Below the pieces are notes generated by a model. That model was not told the origin of the DNA and searched no databases. It saw only the letters and a program-made list of their open reading frames with translations. 64,000 nt of DNA, from NCBI GenBank assembly GCA_010405405.1, contig MU004234.1, forward strand, positions 1,383,563 to 1,447,562. The letters run 5' to 3'. The DNA comes from Microthyrium microscopicum (Eukaryota > Ascomycota > Dothideomycetes > Microthyriales > Microthyriaceae). Shown here one piece after another: positions 42,506 through 53,335 of this stretch (the first letter of the stretch is position 1; every line of letters starts with the position of its first letter). Made by a program: the position numbers and the translations under genes.

Positions 42506-43762
42506 TCAACCCACCACGACAGCGAAACTTTCACCAATATCCAAAGCTCCAGCTCGCCCATTTGCTTCATCTTCTTGACTATCCAATAGTCCCACTTTTG
42601 CCTCGTCACAGGCATCGTATAGCTCGGTTACTGCTTCAAGAGCTTCGTCTTCCGAGCCAACAAATGTTCCGAAATGAACTGCTATAGTGCTATGCGATTT
42701 GACGTCTTTGTGGATCTCAATTGCATCCTTTGGCGAGACGTGAAATGTGGAAGGTACATGATGATGTAGTAATCTCACACCAGCAGCTGAGATAAATCCC
42801 AGACTTCCGCCACGCCATATTGGAATGAAAGAAACATCAAATCCACCGAAGCGTTCTCCGATTTCTTTGAAGACCGGACATATCTCTTTCGACCGAGCAG
42901 TTCGTCTGTATCCAGTATCTCCTGAATGATAGATCGCGCCTCTTCGTTTCTTGGTATCTTGCTCCTCTTTGACAAATCTTTCAATAACCCATCCGCTCCA
43001 CAATGTATTTCCAGAATCCATGACACTTCTACCCGAGTTGTGCTGTGCTGGTACACAAGAGACTGTGAAAGTCGGTAATTCTGATTCCCCCTCTTCCTTT
43101 TTTGATGCTGAATATGGAATTGCAAACTGCCCTTCCCAGCTTTCCCACCAATCCATCTCCATGATGTTGCCGGCCTCGATTCCCGTAGAAAGAAGCCAAG
43201 ATTTATTTCCAAGAGGCACAAACCACTTCGCGCCTGGGAACTGCCTCAAAACTCCTTTGACGGTCGCCAAGTCGAGATGGTCGTAATGATTATGACTTAT
43301 GTAAACGGCATGGCATCCAGGAAGATCAGGCACCTCACAAGGACTTTTCTTCAGACGTGATGGCCCAGTGTACTGCGTTGGTCCAGCTCTTTCAGAGAAA
43401 ATTGGGTCGAAAAGACAATATATGCTTTCGTTGTCTTTGCTTGTTTCTGGTGAGGATTCTGAAGGGCTCAAAGATGGAAATTCAACCAAAGCCCCTGCGT
43501 GTCCGAGCCATGTCGCGATGATGCAGTCTGCACGGGTTTTGCTGATTGGAGAATTCAGACTTGCGGTGCCCCAGTCTGGTTTGATAGTCTTTACTTGACG
43601 TATCTTTTCGGGGTGTTTTGGTTTGGAAGAGTACCAGCCCAGGGGAAAGGAAAGCTGAGCTAGTTCTCCCCAGGTTGGAGCACCAGCGGATGGCCATGGA
43701 TTTTGGAAGGAGTTCTTGGAGGCATTTGCATGATGTGATGGTCGTTTGGTTTTCGAAGCCAT
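42506..43762 (-). CDS. NAPE-PLD-like metallo-beta-lactamase fold hydrolase
   Basis: A single exon of 418 residues from the ATG at 43762 (context ACCATGG; another in-frame ATG at 43792 is weaker). The domain begins ATWLGHAGALVEF and has the zinc motif SHNHYDHLD, then AQHNSGR, YHSGDTGY, GFDVSFIPIWRGG and the C-terminal His in VHFGTFVGSEDE. These match N-acyl-phosphatidylethanolamine phospholipase D and yeast Fmp30, which release N-acylethanolamines from membrane lipid. A membrane or mitochondrial site is known for Fmp30, but no strong signal is seen here. An insert of acidic and Ser-rich residues lies between the first strand and the zinc motif. Confidence 0.88.
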   Translation of the reverse strand: MASKTKRPSHHANASKNSFQNPWPSAGAPTWGELAQLSFPLGWYSSKPKHPEKIRQVKTIKPDWGTASLNSPISKTRADCIIATWLGHAGALVEFPSLSPSESSPETSKDNESIYCLFDPIFSERAGPTQYTGPSRLKKSPCEVPDLPGCHAVYISHNHYDHLDLATVKGVLRQFPGAKWFVPLGNKSWLLSTGIEAGNIMEMDWWESWEGQFAIPYSASKKEEGESELPTFTVSCVPAQHNSGRSVMDSGNTLWSGWVIERFVKEEQDTKKRRGAIYHSGDTGYRRTARSKEICPVFKEIGERFGGFDVSFIPIWRGGSLGFISAAGVRLLHHHVPSTFHVSPKDAIEIHKDVKSHSTIAVHFGTFVGSEDEALEAVTELYDACDEAKVGLLDSQEDEANGRAGALDIGESFAVVVG

Positions 43763-44316
43763 GGTTTGTGAGCGAAATGATTTAATAGACATTGATTGGC
43801 ATGTAAGAGCACACGCCCGACCCAGTGCAGCTCCAGTTGTGCTTCTTGTGGATAGAGGGTCCGTCGTAGTCTAGGTGAAATGCAGAGAAAGGAGTGATAA
43901 TGGCCTAGGGAATGCGTTTGTATTGGAGTGTAGAGGAAGGTTTAGGTGTCGTGGTGTCTACCTAGTGATGGATGACGGTTTCACGCAGGTACGATCTTGT
44001 CTTACCAGGTGTGACCGACTTACGTCATTGGTCCATGGCGTCCAGCTTTTCGCTACATCAAATCCTTCACTAAGTCACAAGTATCATTATTGTCTCTTGA
44101 TCATCTCTGACTTTCTAGTCGTGTGACATAGGAACATCGTACTTTTGGTTCTCAGCGCTGGTAGAACTTAGAACTCGTCAACCGGTGGTTGTAAGGATTC
44201 GATAGCATAAATTTAAGTGGGGATTGCATGTCCCATACAGTCAATGAACTACTCCAACCACCATCTTATTCACCACCAAGAATGGTAATGAAGTAACGTA
44301 ATTCTCTAGAGCATTA
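43763..44316. other. Intergenic, no gene seen
   Basis: The upstream region of the NAPE-PLD-like gene and the 3' flank of the next minus-strand gene. No feature was recognised. Confidence 0.5.
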
Positions 44317-45412
44317 CTACTTCGGCAAGGTGTCAGCGACAGCCTTGACCGACTCCTCAAGTGTAGCCCATCCTGGTCTGCCAAATCTTTTCACCAACTC
44401 TTCCGCTCTTCCGTTAGCCACAATGCTCAAATCCTGTCCCAGATCAGGAAGATCCTCAATGAACTTCCTCTCTGGATACAACTTCCGAAACACAGCCAAG
44501 ATATCATTCCAGGTGTACGGGTGCGCGAAAGAAAATAGCCTCTCATTCGCCACATCTTCATAGATCAATGCCGCAACATGAACCTAAGTCGTCATTAGCA
44601 GGAAACCGAATAATGTCCTGTTGATTCCCAATACTTACACGAGCGTTGTCTTGGACATTGATGTAGTACTGAGGTGGATTGAACTTGAGGTCCTCATGTC
44701 CCTCAAATCCATGATATAGCGCTTTAATCCAACCAGCAGTACTTGGATATCCTTGATGCTCAATCGAAAGAATATGGCCCATGTTTGCATTTGGCAGAAC
44801 CGCGTTCAACACAAAATCCGGCTTTTCTTCCTTCATGAACTTCCAAGCTGCTTGCTCAGACTGGGTCTTGCTGGCGCTATACACATCTAACCTTCGTTGC
44901 AGTCCTTCATACGGCGGTGGCGCCCAAGCTGCTTCCACAGCGCTCCCATTCCAGGTATTTTCATCCATGGTGAAGACTTTGTTTGGCTGTGGACTAGCCG
45001 CCGCAGTAGAGCTCGACGTCAGAACCACTCTCTTCACCGACGGTTCTCTTGCGGCAGCCTTCAACGCATTCAACGCGCCAGTCACCACAATCGGAACACC
45101 AACATTGGGGTCGTAGTTCTGCATGACGGGTGTTGCAACATGAGCGAAGCCTGCAGCTCCTTTGATGGCTTCATCAAAGGCTCCTGGGGCGGCCATGTCG
45201 GGGACCTCACAGAGAGAGAAATTGCCGGTGCCATATTTTTCGTCGAGAAGGGGTTTCATCCAGCCAGCTCGCTTGAGGCTACGGACGGTGCCGCGGACTT
45301 TGTAGCCCGCTATAAGAAGTTGCTCTACGACGTTGGATGCGATGTAGCCATTGGCGCCGCTTACCACGACCAGAGCGCCTTTGGGGATTGCGAGATTGGT
45401 TGAGGATGCCAT
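44317..45412 (-). CDS. Extended SDR, aldehyde/dihydroflavonol reductase type
   Basis: Two exons (45412-44639 and 44583-44317, intron 55 bp) give 346 residues. The N-terminal Rossmann motif is VSGANGYIASNVVEQLL, followed by GTVRS for cofactor choice; FAHVATPV, RVVLTSSSTAA (catalytic Ser) and YSASKTQSEQ (Tyr and Lys) follow. The middle and end match fungal ketoreductases related to cinnamyl-alcohol and methylglyoxal reductases (Gre2-like): LPNANMGHIL, INVQDNARVHVAAL across the splice, ERLFSFAHPYTWNDIL. It likely reduces small aldehydes with NADPH; the substrate is not known. Confidence 0.9.
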
Positions 45413-46726
45413 TGAGCCGAGTAGTCAAAGTTGACGTAGTATGAATTGGTGTATGAGAGATGTTGTACAAGATCTCTTGAGATATTGATGGAGAAGCAAA
45501 CCCCACCTGCTATTTATGGTGGTTGTACCGGGCAGCTCCTTCTATTCTTCATCGTTGCTACCTGTCATAACCAATTACTAATTGAGAATAAGCTGTTGGG
45601 CTGGCATTCTGTGCTTGGCGATGCACTGAACGATGCATAGTACCTAATCTTGCGAGCAGTTTTGACTGGCAACTTTGATTTTGATGCAGAGAAGAGGTAG
45701 GATTTCCAAGCCTCACTGATAAGGTCTCAGAAGATTCAAGAGCTACCTTCAAGAGCTACCACAATTGCGAATATCGAATAAACCCTGCAACTGCCTTGTT
45801 AGCAAACTCCAGCCGAATTGCTGCTTCTTGCAGAAGATTGTCGGAGGGGAATCCTGGAGAGCTAGGTCTGGTATTCTTGGCCTGCATTTGCACGACTTTT
45901 TGGACGTTGATATGCCCAGAATTGCCAGGAAATGAGAGACATGCGCTCTCAGTCTCACTCTATTTGTTCATACCTTCAGCCTGGCCAGTCATTGGTGCTC
46001 GTTCTCAATGATGAGGCATGCCGAGTCCATGACCATCGAGAAGGCCAATTTGAATGTGAGAGATTTAATGACTGGGACTTGCAGTGGGCAAATTAGCATC
46101 ATATGTGGCGATAAATACCTTGCTGTGTTGGCATAGACGAGAATACTGGACATGTCTTTCGTATGTGCTTCGAGTCTTCATCTGTTAAAGGTTCTTGGAT
46201 TTTGAGCTTGGAACAGATTCTGCGGCTTGATTTCGCCTGTGCAGCGCAAGTTATAAATGTCATCGACTAGTAAAGCGATCGATCTTTCAAGGAAGTTGGG
46301 GCTTCTTTGAATATCTTGAGGAGGAGAAAAGCTCGCGCGGAAATTTCAGCCACAAAATCAAGACGCGTGTATGTACCGTACTTTACGCGACTTACTACCC
46401 CTTTAAATCCCCAGAATCACATTTGTTCTTTGAAACCATCGTACATAGGAATCTACCAACTTTATGATGAATGCAATTGAGACAATTATGGCAGTGTCAC
46501 GTAAAGTAAATCTGTTACCTTCCAGGCCGCTTCTTACTTCTGACATTCTTCCGCACAGCGTAGTAGTTCATCACTGGACGAAAACGAACCACCAAAGCCC
46601 GCCGTGAAGAAGGCAAGGGCAGCGCCAAAATCGAAAAAGGCAGCCAAAGATATCGGTACATGCTCCTACACAAAAAAGGACATTGGCGACAGAGTGAAGG
46701 CGTCACTAGCATTAGAGAAATAGTAG
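45413..46726. other. Mostly intergenic; one Lys-rich coding-like patch
   Basis: About 1.3 kb. At 46560-46660 the plus strand reads SLDENEPPKPAVKKARAA and more Lys-Ala, typical of a disordered nuclear protein, just before the doubtful frame at 46727. Otherwise I see nothing. Confidence 0.4.
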
Positions 46727-47107
46727 GTCACAACTCGGCATATTATTCAATCGGTTCTAACTGAGCCGCATAGTCATATCCCTAGAACGCATTTCAAGGT
46801 AGTTGGTGGTCCTCAAAATATACTTCCAGTATCTGACGATGGAATACAGATGGACATGGACTTGAAGTTCTTCCGAAACTTCTTCATAGACAACGATAGC
46901 TTGACAAAGCCTCTGCAACCAACACCGGAAGACTTCGACGAGATTACGCCAGTGGTCATGATAGAGATGGGCAACAAATCGGCTGGGGAGATTCTGGGCG
47001 TCAGCAAGGTAAAGGGAGGAAATCGCATGGCAACGACGCACCTCGCAGCAATGTGTGTGGTATTTCGTCCCAAGCAGGGAAAGTGCGATATTTGGACGAC
47101 TGTCTAA
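46727..47107 (+). CDS. Doubtful exon of an unrecognised gene
   Basis: A frame open after TAGTAG runs 126 codons to 47107 and reads like protein: HFKVVGGPQNILPVSDDG, LKFFRNFFIDNDSLTKPLQ, DFDEITPVVMIEMGN. The Lys-rich piece at 46560-46660 could be its first exon, but I found no donor/acceptor pair that joins them in frame. An ATG at 46850 would give 85 residues. It may be a gene with an unresolved exon, or a decayed one. Its 3' end faces the AA9 gene at 114 bp. Confidence 0.35.
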   Translation, partial: VTTRHIIQSVLTEPHSHIPRTHFKVVGGPQNILPVSDDGIQMDMDLKFFRNFFIDNDSLTKPLQPTPEDFDEITPVVMIEMGNKSAGEILGVSKVKGGNRMATTHLAAMCVVFRPKQGKCDIWTTV

Positions 47108-47220
47108 CTTTAAGATCAAAATAAATACCGAAATACTCGATATGGAACGATCCGGTGAGAAGATAACAACGGATCACATACGATGAGTGTAATATTGATT
47201 TTGTAGACAATATAATCCAA

Positions 47221-47997
47221 TCAGCCTACATAGACCTTTGGCCCAGGCATAGTATAGTTCTTCAACGGAGGGTAGTAAGGATTGAAATGCAGTCCTGGAT
47301 GATTAGGATCATACAGCCCCGGAATCTTGACCATTGGACCCGGATTTCCACCAGACCCCCCCGAAACCTTGATCTGCGCGCAAGACACATAGGCCTGTGC
47401 TCCGCCAACCGTTTGCGCTCCATGTAGTGCGATATGCTCCAACCTCAACAGATACTCTCCATCCGGAATCGCTCGTGGAAGCTTGAATTCGACCTTCCTA
47501 AGTCCATCTGCTGCCCATGCTGCGGCACGCTTGTCATCCGCGAAATTCTTGATGCCGAGCTCGTAGATCTTGAACCAACTTCCGGAACCATCGTACGAGG
47601 AGACTGGGCCTGGCGCTTTTGACATGTATGCGAATAGAGGGCCGCCGTGGCCGATTGAATCTGCCACTGTGAAGCCAACCGTTGAGCCTGCGGTTACTGG
47701 GTAAGTCTTTGTTGAGGCGGCGTTTGCTTGAGTGCCATAGTTGCATCGCATATCTGTGGACGCGACACTGGTCACTGGGGAGTTTGAGTGTGTCTAATAA
47801 ATGTTAGTTGATATGATTTATTTATTTTGGACTCGCGGCTATTGGCGTCTATCTGTTTGGCATACCATTCGTCTAATGTACTCATAGTCCTGGGTTGTAA
47901 CTCCATTCGCTATGAATCTGTTGAAATTGTAGTGACCGAAAGCAGCCGGAAGGATAGCTGCCAGTGTAGCCACCGAGATAATTGAGAAATACATCAT
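47221..47997 (-). CDS. Lytic polysaccharide monooxygenase, AA9
   Basis: Two exons (47997-47866 and 47793-47221, intron 72 bp) give 234 residues. The signal peptide MMYFSIISVATLAAILPAAFG ends just before His-Tyr, so His1 of the copper histidine brace is exposed after cleavage. The second copper His is in DSIGHGGPLFAYMSKAPG; the axial Tyr is in QAYVSCAQIKVSG, with the preceding HGAQ region conserved. Disulfide-type cysteines are in MRCNYG and VSCAQ. AA9 enzymes cut cellulose and related glucans oxidatively. It has no CBM1; the C-terminal 35 residues are Pro/Tyr-rich (NPYYPPLKNYTMPGP). Confidence 0.93.
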
Positions 47998-49537
47998 AGT
48001 CGTGCCGAAGTTTTGACTCTGACGATGGAAGTTCTTAGGTTGGTGTAAAGCGTAATGCAAGTTCAAGGCACTGACGTTGAAAATGAGTGAATGCCAAGTT
48101 CAAGTATACTACAGGGTCTCGGTCGAGGACTTCTATTCATACACAAAGGGCTTATTGCTGAAAACTCGTAATTTGAGTCCCATGTTAAGTCAATTGAGCC
48201 AATGAGAAGACCAGAAGAACAGCCATCATTGGAAGGTGGCTAGATGGTAATATAATCTCTAGGGAGTACTAGGATTTGGAATAATATAAATGAGGCCAAC
48301 GGAAATTTGTATGAACATAGTACGTACATCATACACGTAGCCAACCAATACCTTAAAATCCCTATTTTGTCTCTAATCCTCACTTGTGTTTACTCAGGGA
48401 TAAGCTCTACTTGTTCTGATTCTTGCCGTCTTGTCTTTTGCTGTATTCGTTCCGTGCAACGTAACTTGATGTTGGTTGTGGACAACAACACCAATTCATA
48501 CCAGGGCACATAGAGGCATCTATATCACTTCGAATCCACCAAGTAGATTACAGGACAGTCGTACCCCGCGAAAATGAAAAACAAGTTCCCAATTCTTGTT
48601 AGAGCTTAGCCAGAATCGTTCTCTGTTAGTACGGATGTGATGTCAACCATTGTTAGTGATGCTAATCGTATATCGAAAAGGATCAGTCGATTTTCTTAGG
48701 TAAAAAATTCTTCGACATGTTTCTTGTTCATCATCGATTCTCCCAACATTATGGCTTAAGGCAGCTTCAATATGATGCCATTCCTTCCAGCCAACTCAGT
48801 ACAGTGTAGCACTAACACCGACAGCTATACTACCTCCACACAACAAATGGAGGCTGATCCTGTTCCACAACCAGCCTTATGTTGGTCTCCTCCGCTTTCT
48901 TCCCTAGAGATTGATTGTCAAACCCATGCTCAGCAGCTCCCTCTCTGGCCTGTCTGAATACAAGAATATCAACGGAAGTGAGCTAGTATGCCAATCCAGA
49001 ACTCTCGCCTTCACGCTCTGTAGAGCGACATAAGCCACAAAACAACACTCGTCACCCATAGAACGAGCGTAAGAGCCAACCAGGCCCAATCAATATGAGC
49101 GAAGGTAATAGGAACCAATGCTTTTGAATCAAAACATTGGGTCGTCAGGCATGCTGTATTTCTGCTGCCATGATTGAGGTGTGTCGAAAGCTTTTGGCGA
49201 GTGCCCGTGCATCAACAACTTCGTCCAGGACGCAGGTAAAACGATCATTCGGATTGATGCATCCAAACACATAAGCTGAAGAGGATCCTGTTCGATTGTT
49301 ATATTGATACTCTGCTCCCTATGAGTGAGTTCAATACAGCTTTCTTGAAGGTATTGATGTAAGGTTTGCGATATGAGATCGGTGGGTTGAGGAATAAGGT
49401 GAATCATCCTTAGAACTGGTAGATTTCGAAAGGTAGCACAATATCATACTTGGTTTTGCCGATAGTGATGGACATTCCACGTCCGCTGTTAGGATATATA
49501 TATATATATATATATAATGACTGGCTCGAATTTAGTC
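47998..49537. other. Intergenic, no gene seen
   Basis: About 1.5 kb between the divergently placed AA9 gene and the 3' end of the membrane protein. Only short unsupported frames and the AT microsatellite at 49494. Confidence 0.5.
49494..49516. repeat. AT dinucleotide microsatellite
   Basis: An uninterrupted AT run of 23 bases just after the 3' end of the membrane-protein gene. It is likely to vary in length among strains. Confidence 0.95.
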
Positions 49538-51473
49538 TTATTCTGAAGGCCTTGATGCAGTTAACGTTCTCTGGCCATCGGCATTACTATTAGACCTCCG
49601 AACGCGAACCAATGCAGTTGCAATAGGTGTGACAATATTCGACAGTAGTAGAATCAGAGAAATCGTGGACGCGACGAGCGAAATGAAGGTAGCAGCGGCA
49701 TCTTCGTCCGAGAGCCAGCGATATATGAAAGAGTTGTTGAAAATCACCCAGACTTGCAGTATGACAGAAAGCATAATGAGCCATATCATTGCTTTACCAT
49801 TATGGGACAGGGCTCTGGAGGACTTGGTAGCGACTTCCAGCTGATTGTTGGCCTTTTTGATTGGGTTCACAATCTCTCGAGCTTCTTCCAGTCTAAGAGT
49901 GTTGACTCTACGCGACAGACCACCAATCAGGATACCGCTGGTCGTGGAAGTGGTTGTACTATTCCTGGAAATATCTGCTTGAATACCTGAGCTGGCACCA
50001 GCTTCAGTGGGCTGTTCAGGGTCCCCGGAAGGGCTGTGATCACCTGAAGTAGTATTAGACCTGGGTGATTGGGCCAGGGATGATAGCTCAATTTCTGCAT
50101 TGTCAGTCGTGTGCTTTTGATCCTCGGTGGGCTTTCTTATGCCATCTTTCCATTCTGTATGCGTAAGTATCTTATTAGACTGGGGCTGCGAGCTCACTTA
50201 CCGTAATACGCCTCAAAGCCTGTGAACAGTGGCAACACAAGTAGTGCAAGAGGAAGAATCTGGCCAAAACCAAATACTCCTAAGAACTGCCACAGTGAAG
50301 TGGCGCTCGCCTGTGGTGGTATCAAGGACGAAAGCACGAGCATCAGACCATAAGAGAAATATAACAAAAGCATCAATATCTCCCAAAGAAACGATTGGTG
50401 TAGAAGTTGTGGTGCTGCACGCCATGATTGCTTAGTTGCTTTCTTCTCTGGCCATGATGAAGATGACTTGAGCAATGACTTGATTACGAACCAAGACAGC
50501 CAGTTCTCGCTACTCTCACGGTATTGTGGGGAGTAAATCTCGGTAAGAGTACGACCATAGCCATATGCAAGCCAAACAAACAATGATGTAACCGAGGAGA
50601 CAATTCCAAGTATCATGAGCGGATCCGAGGGTAAGCTTCCAAGGCTGCAGAGCATCAGATTTGCTAGATCAAGTGTTGTTAATTGACTCAAGACGACGGT
50701 AACTCCAAGAAAGAGGAACAACATCACCATCAAAACCACACGGACCGTCCTCAGTACTTTATGGTCGTCAAAATATTCTCGTAGGACGGTGAGAGTTGAC
50801 AAGTGAGTTGCACAGGAAAGCCAGGCAGACGCTGTCACCACCTGAAACGAGTAGCTTGATATGGTACAAATTCGAATGTATGCTGCGGTGAGTATTGATA
50901 TGCCGGTGATCAGTTGCTGATCGCTCAAAGCCAGCATAAATCTCTGCACAACCTCAACTCTGCTGATGCGCTTTTTACGTTCGCTTTCATCCGCCGATAA
51001 CTTTGAGGCCCGTGTCGACTCCTCACGACCAAAGAGTCTGTGAATTCGTGAAACGACGGCATCATCAAACTCGTTATAACGATTTGCCGGAATCGATTTG
51101 GTAACATAAGCCAAGCAAACTGTAATCAATGTGATCGCCGCTGTGATAAGAAAAGCTAGGATGACCTATTCCTCTGCATGAATATCTTGATCAGGGAGTA
51201 GCCGAGGGATTCTTACCCCGATGCCAGCGATACTAGACCTCGTTAGTATAAGCTCATCATATCAGAGGTTTTTTTAGTTGACGATAATGCCAGGCAGTTG
51301 CGAATTTGCTGAACACATGAGCCAATCAGGAGCATTTTGGCATAACGAGATATCAAAAGTTACACGCTCTTGTTGACATCCTCACGCCAGGAAACTCACT
51401 CTGGGTCTACTACAGAATCGTCGTTGAGGGTGCAATTTGCTCGACGACCACAAACCCATTCGAATGATGCCAT
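49538..51473 (-). CDS. Multi-pass membrane protein of the fungal DPDIAGIGV type
   Basis: Four exons (51473-51400, 51232-51217, 51165-50202, 50154-49538) give 556 residues; introns are 167, 51 and 47 bp. Exon 2 is only 16 bp and, when spliced, makes the motif DPDIAGIGVILAFLITAAIT, which begins a family of fungal membrane proteins with the extracellular start CTLNDDSVV. At least seven hydrophobic spans are visible, such as VVLMVMLFLFLGVTVVLSQ, MILGIVSSVTSLFVWLAYG and GQILPLALLVLPLF. The last exon is an acidic, Ser-rich cytosolic part with two more hydrophobic segments near its end (AMIWLIMLSVILQVWVIF). Function is unknown. Confidence 0.75.
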
Positions 51474-51851
51474 ATCTACTTCGGTTGTTGTTCTTGGGCT
51501 CGGAGCCTACGACGATTTGGGCTGGTCAAGATACTGGAGAAGAGCTGACCTGGTCAAATAAGAGCGATATCCAAATGTAGATGATGAACACCGCTACAAG
51601 CTTAAAGGAGTACGAAAAGTTCATGTGAATGAAGTCGGTGAGTTTGAGGACCCGTCATAACAACAAGAAGTTGGAGAGTTGCGAGCGAGACCAAGGCCAC
51701 TAGTGGGTGCTTCAATCTTGCCCCTTTTATTGCCCCTTTTATTGCCCTGCTGCGGGATGAAGCGCCCCTTCCGTTGATAAGATGAAAGTTGGAACCCCCT
51801 GATTGCTACGGCGAGATGTTTTGTGTTAGATTTTGATCCTGATGAACAGCC
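51474..51851. other. Intergenic, no gene seen
   Basis: The shared upstream region between the membrane protein and the 51852 gene. A duplicated CCCCTTTTATTG appears at about 51721-51745. Confidence 0.5.
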
Positions 51852-52683
51852 ATGCCAAGTAAGGACGAACCACACCATTCAAGTCACGCGTCAGACAACC
51901 CCTTTGACGCATTGCCAGCAACTTTCGATGATTATTCCTACTCCTGGCACAGAGACTACGAGAGAACCATTTTGATCCTTTCTATTTACGACGCGTTCCT
52001 TAACGAAAACGATTCCCTATCTCTTGCGACAGCCACTACAAATCATGAAGCGTTCGTGTCACGGAGTGTTCAAGCGCTCGCATGGCCTTGACCAAATACA
52101 TACGATGAACACGCAGTCAACAGGTAGGTAGTTGAGGAATGCCCAGATTGCGACAGATGCTTTATGTATTGCTGCCAGCATGGGATCAACCAGGAGACGA
52201 AGAAGCCTTGCTATCATTATCCCATGATATTCATGGATGAAGCCTGTACGAACAATGGCCGAGAGGACGCCTCAGCTGGAGTGGACATGGCAGCAGGCGC
52301 AGACTAGGACATCCGCTTTTCAAATCCAGTCATTGATAGCGTCGATAGCTTTCCCACAGGTTTCATTCAAAGAGCAGAACTGCTGGTCGCGTACTTGGCA
52401 TTCGAACATATACCCTCATTAGAGGATTCCCCAGAGTACTCTGAGACGCATGTGCCCACCGACCAGGATGGATTTGTCGCGGTCGATGAGTTTGGAGACA
52501 AATTCCGTCCTAGAGAGTATATTCTTGCAACGGAACCAGCATATCTTGTCGAAGGCATTTGATAACCATACTGGCGCGTCTCTGACAGAAGCAACAGAAA
52601 CCCTGTTGAAAATAGCAAAGGGGACTACACTGACAAATTTGGATATGTTTCTTGAAGACAAGCAAGCAGATGTCAAGCCTTGA
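51852..52683 (+). pseudogene. Unrecognised Cys-rich gene with TAG and a frameshift
   Basis: Exon 1 (51852-52065) and exon 2 (52132 onward) join in phase across a 66-bp intron. The junction gives SRIEECPDCDRCFMYCCQHG, a Cys/His-rich stretch that could bind zinc. The frame meets TAG at 52305-52307 after AAGAD and continues unbroken (DIRFSNPVIDSVDSFPTGF, LAFEHIPSLEDSPEYSE, FVAVDEFGDKFRPREYIL) to TGA at 52560. A one-base shift there leads into another coding-like stretch, DNHTGASLTEATETLLKIAK, ending at 52683. So there is one stop and one frameshift in an otherwise ordered gene. I do not recognise the family. Confidence 0.45.
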
Positions 52684-53335
52684 AGAAAGTGCTCTGTTGA
52701 TCTCACTGTGCCTTCCAATCGTGGTATTTTACTGATGTGTTGTAGGTCGGATTCTGGCAGAATTGAAGGGAAAACGCATTTGCGGATTTGCTGGCTAAAG
52801 AAGCCGCACTTTTAGGCACAATTGGTACTAAAGTATAATAAGCCGTACTGAATGTGACCTGGCTGGTATCTACCATGACAAGCCTGCTTCATTTTGATTT
52901 GAGATGTGTTTTCCACGGTCTCATCGTATCTCGAAGGACATTCCAGACTTTCATCACAGAAAGCTAAACATGATATCTGCACTTGCCGGTCATTTCAATC
53001 ATCAGTCAGAACTCATCGAGTGCATGTATCCTCACTTCTCGAATTGGCCACAACCTCTCCCCTTGAGTTTCACTTCGAGGTAGTTTAGGAAGATATTTGC
53101 ATTGAACTTTTAGCCATAAATTGATAAATCTAGCATCCAGATAGTCAAGGAAGATCAACACGCATGTGTCATTTCTGAAACGCAGGATTCGACGCATCAC
53201 CTTTGAGGCGCAGCACCGTCAGCATATTAGGCCCCTAGTCAGCAAACCAAAGCCTCGTCCCTCTCTTATCGTAACGAAACTCGAAGTGCCATCAAAACTT
53301 TTCGTTTCTGGGGAGTAACCCAACGATTCAGCATA
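52684..53335. other. Intergenic, possible retroelement trace
   Basis: At about 52770-52815 the plus strand reads NAFADLLAKEAAL after a stop codon, similar to the end of RNase H domains in fungal LINEs. The match is short and there is no other retroelement signal, so it is only noted. Confidence 0.3.
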
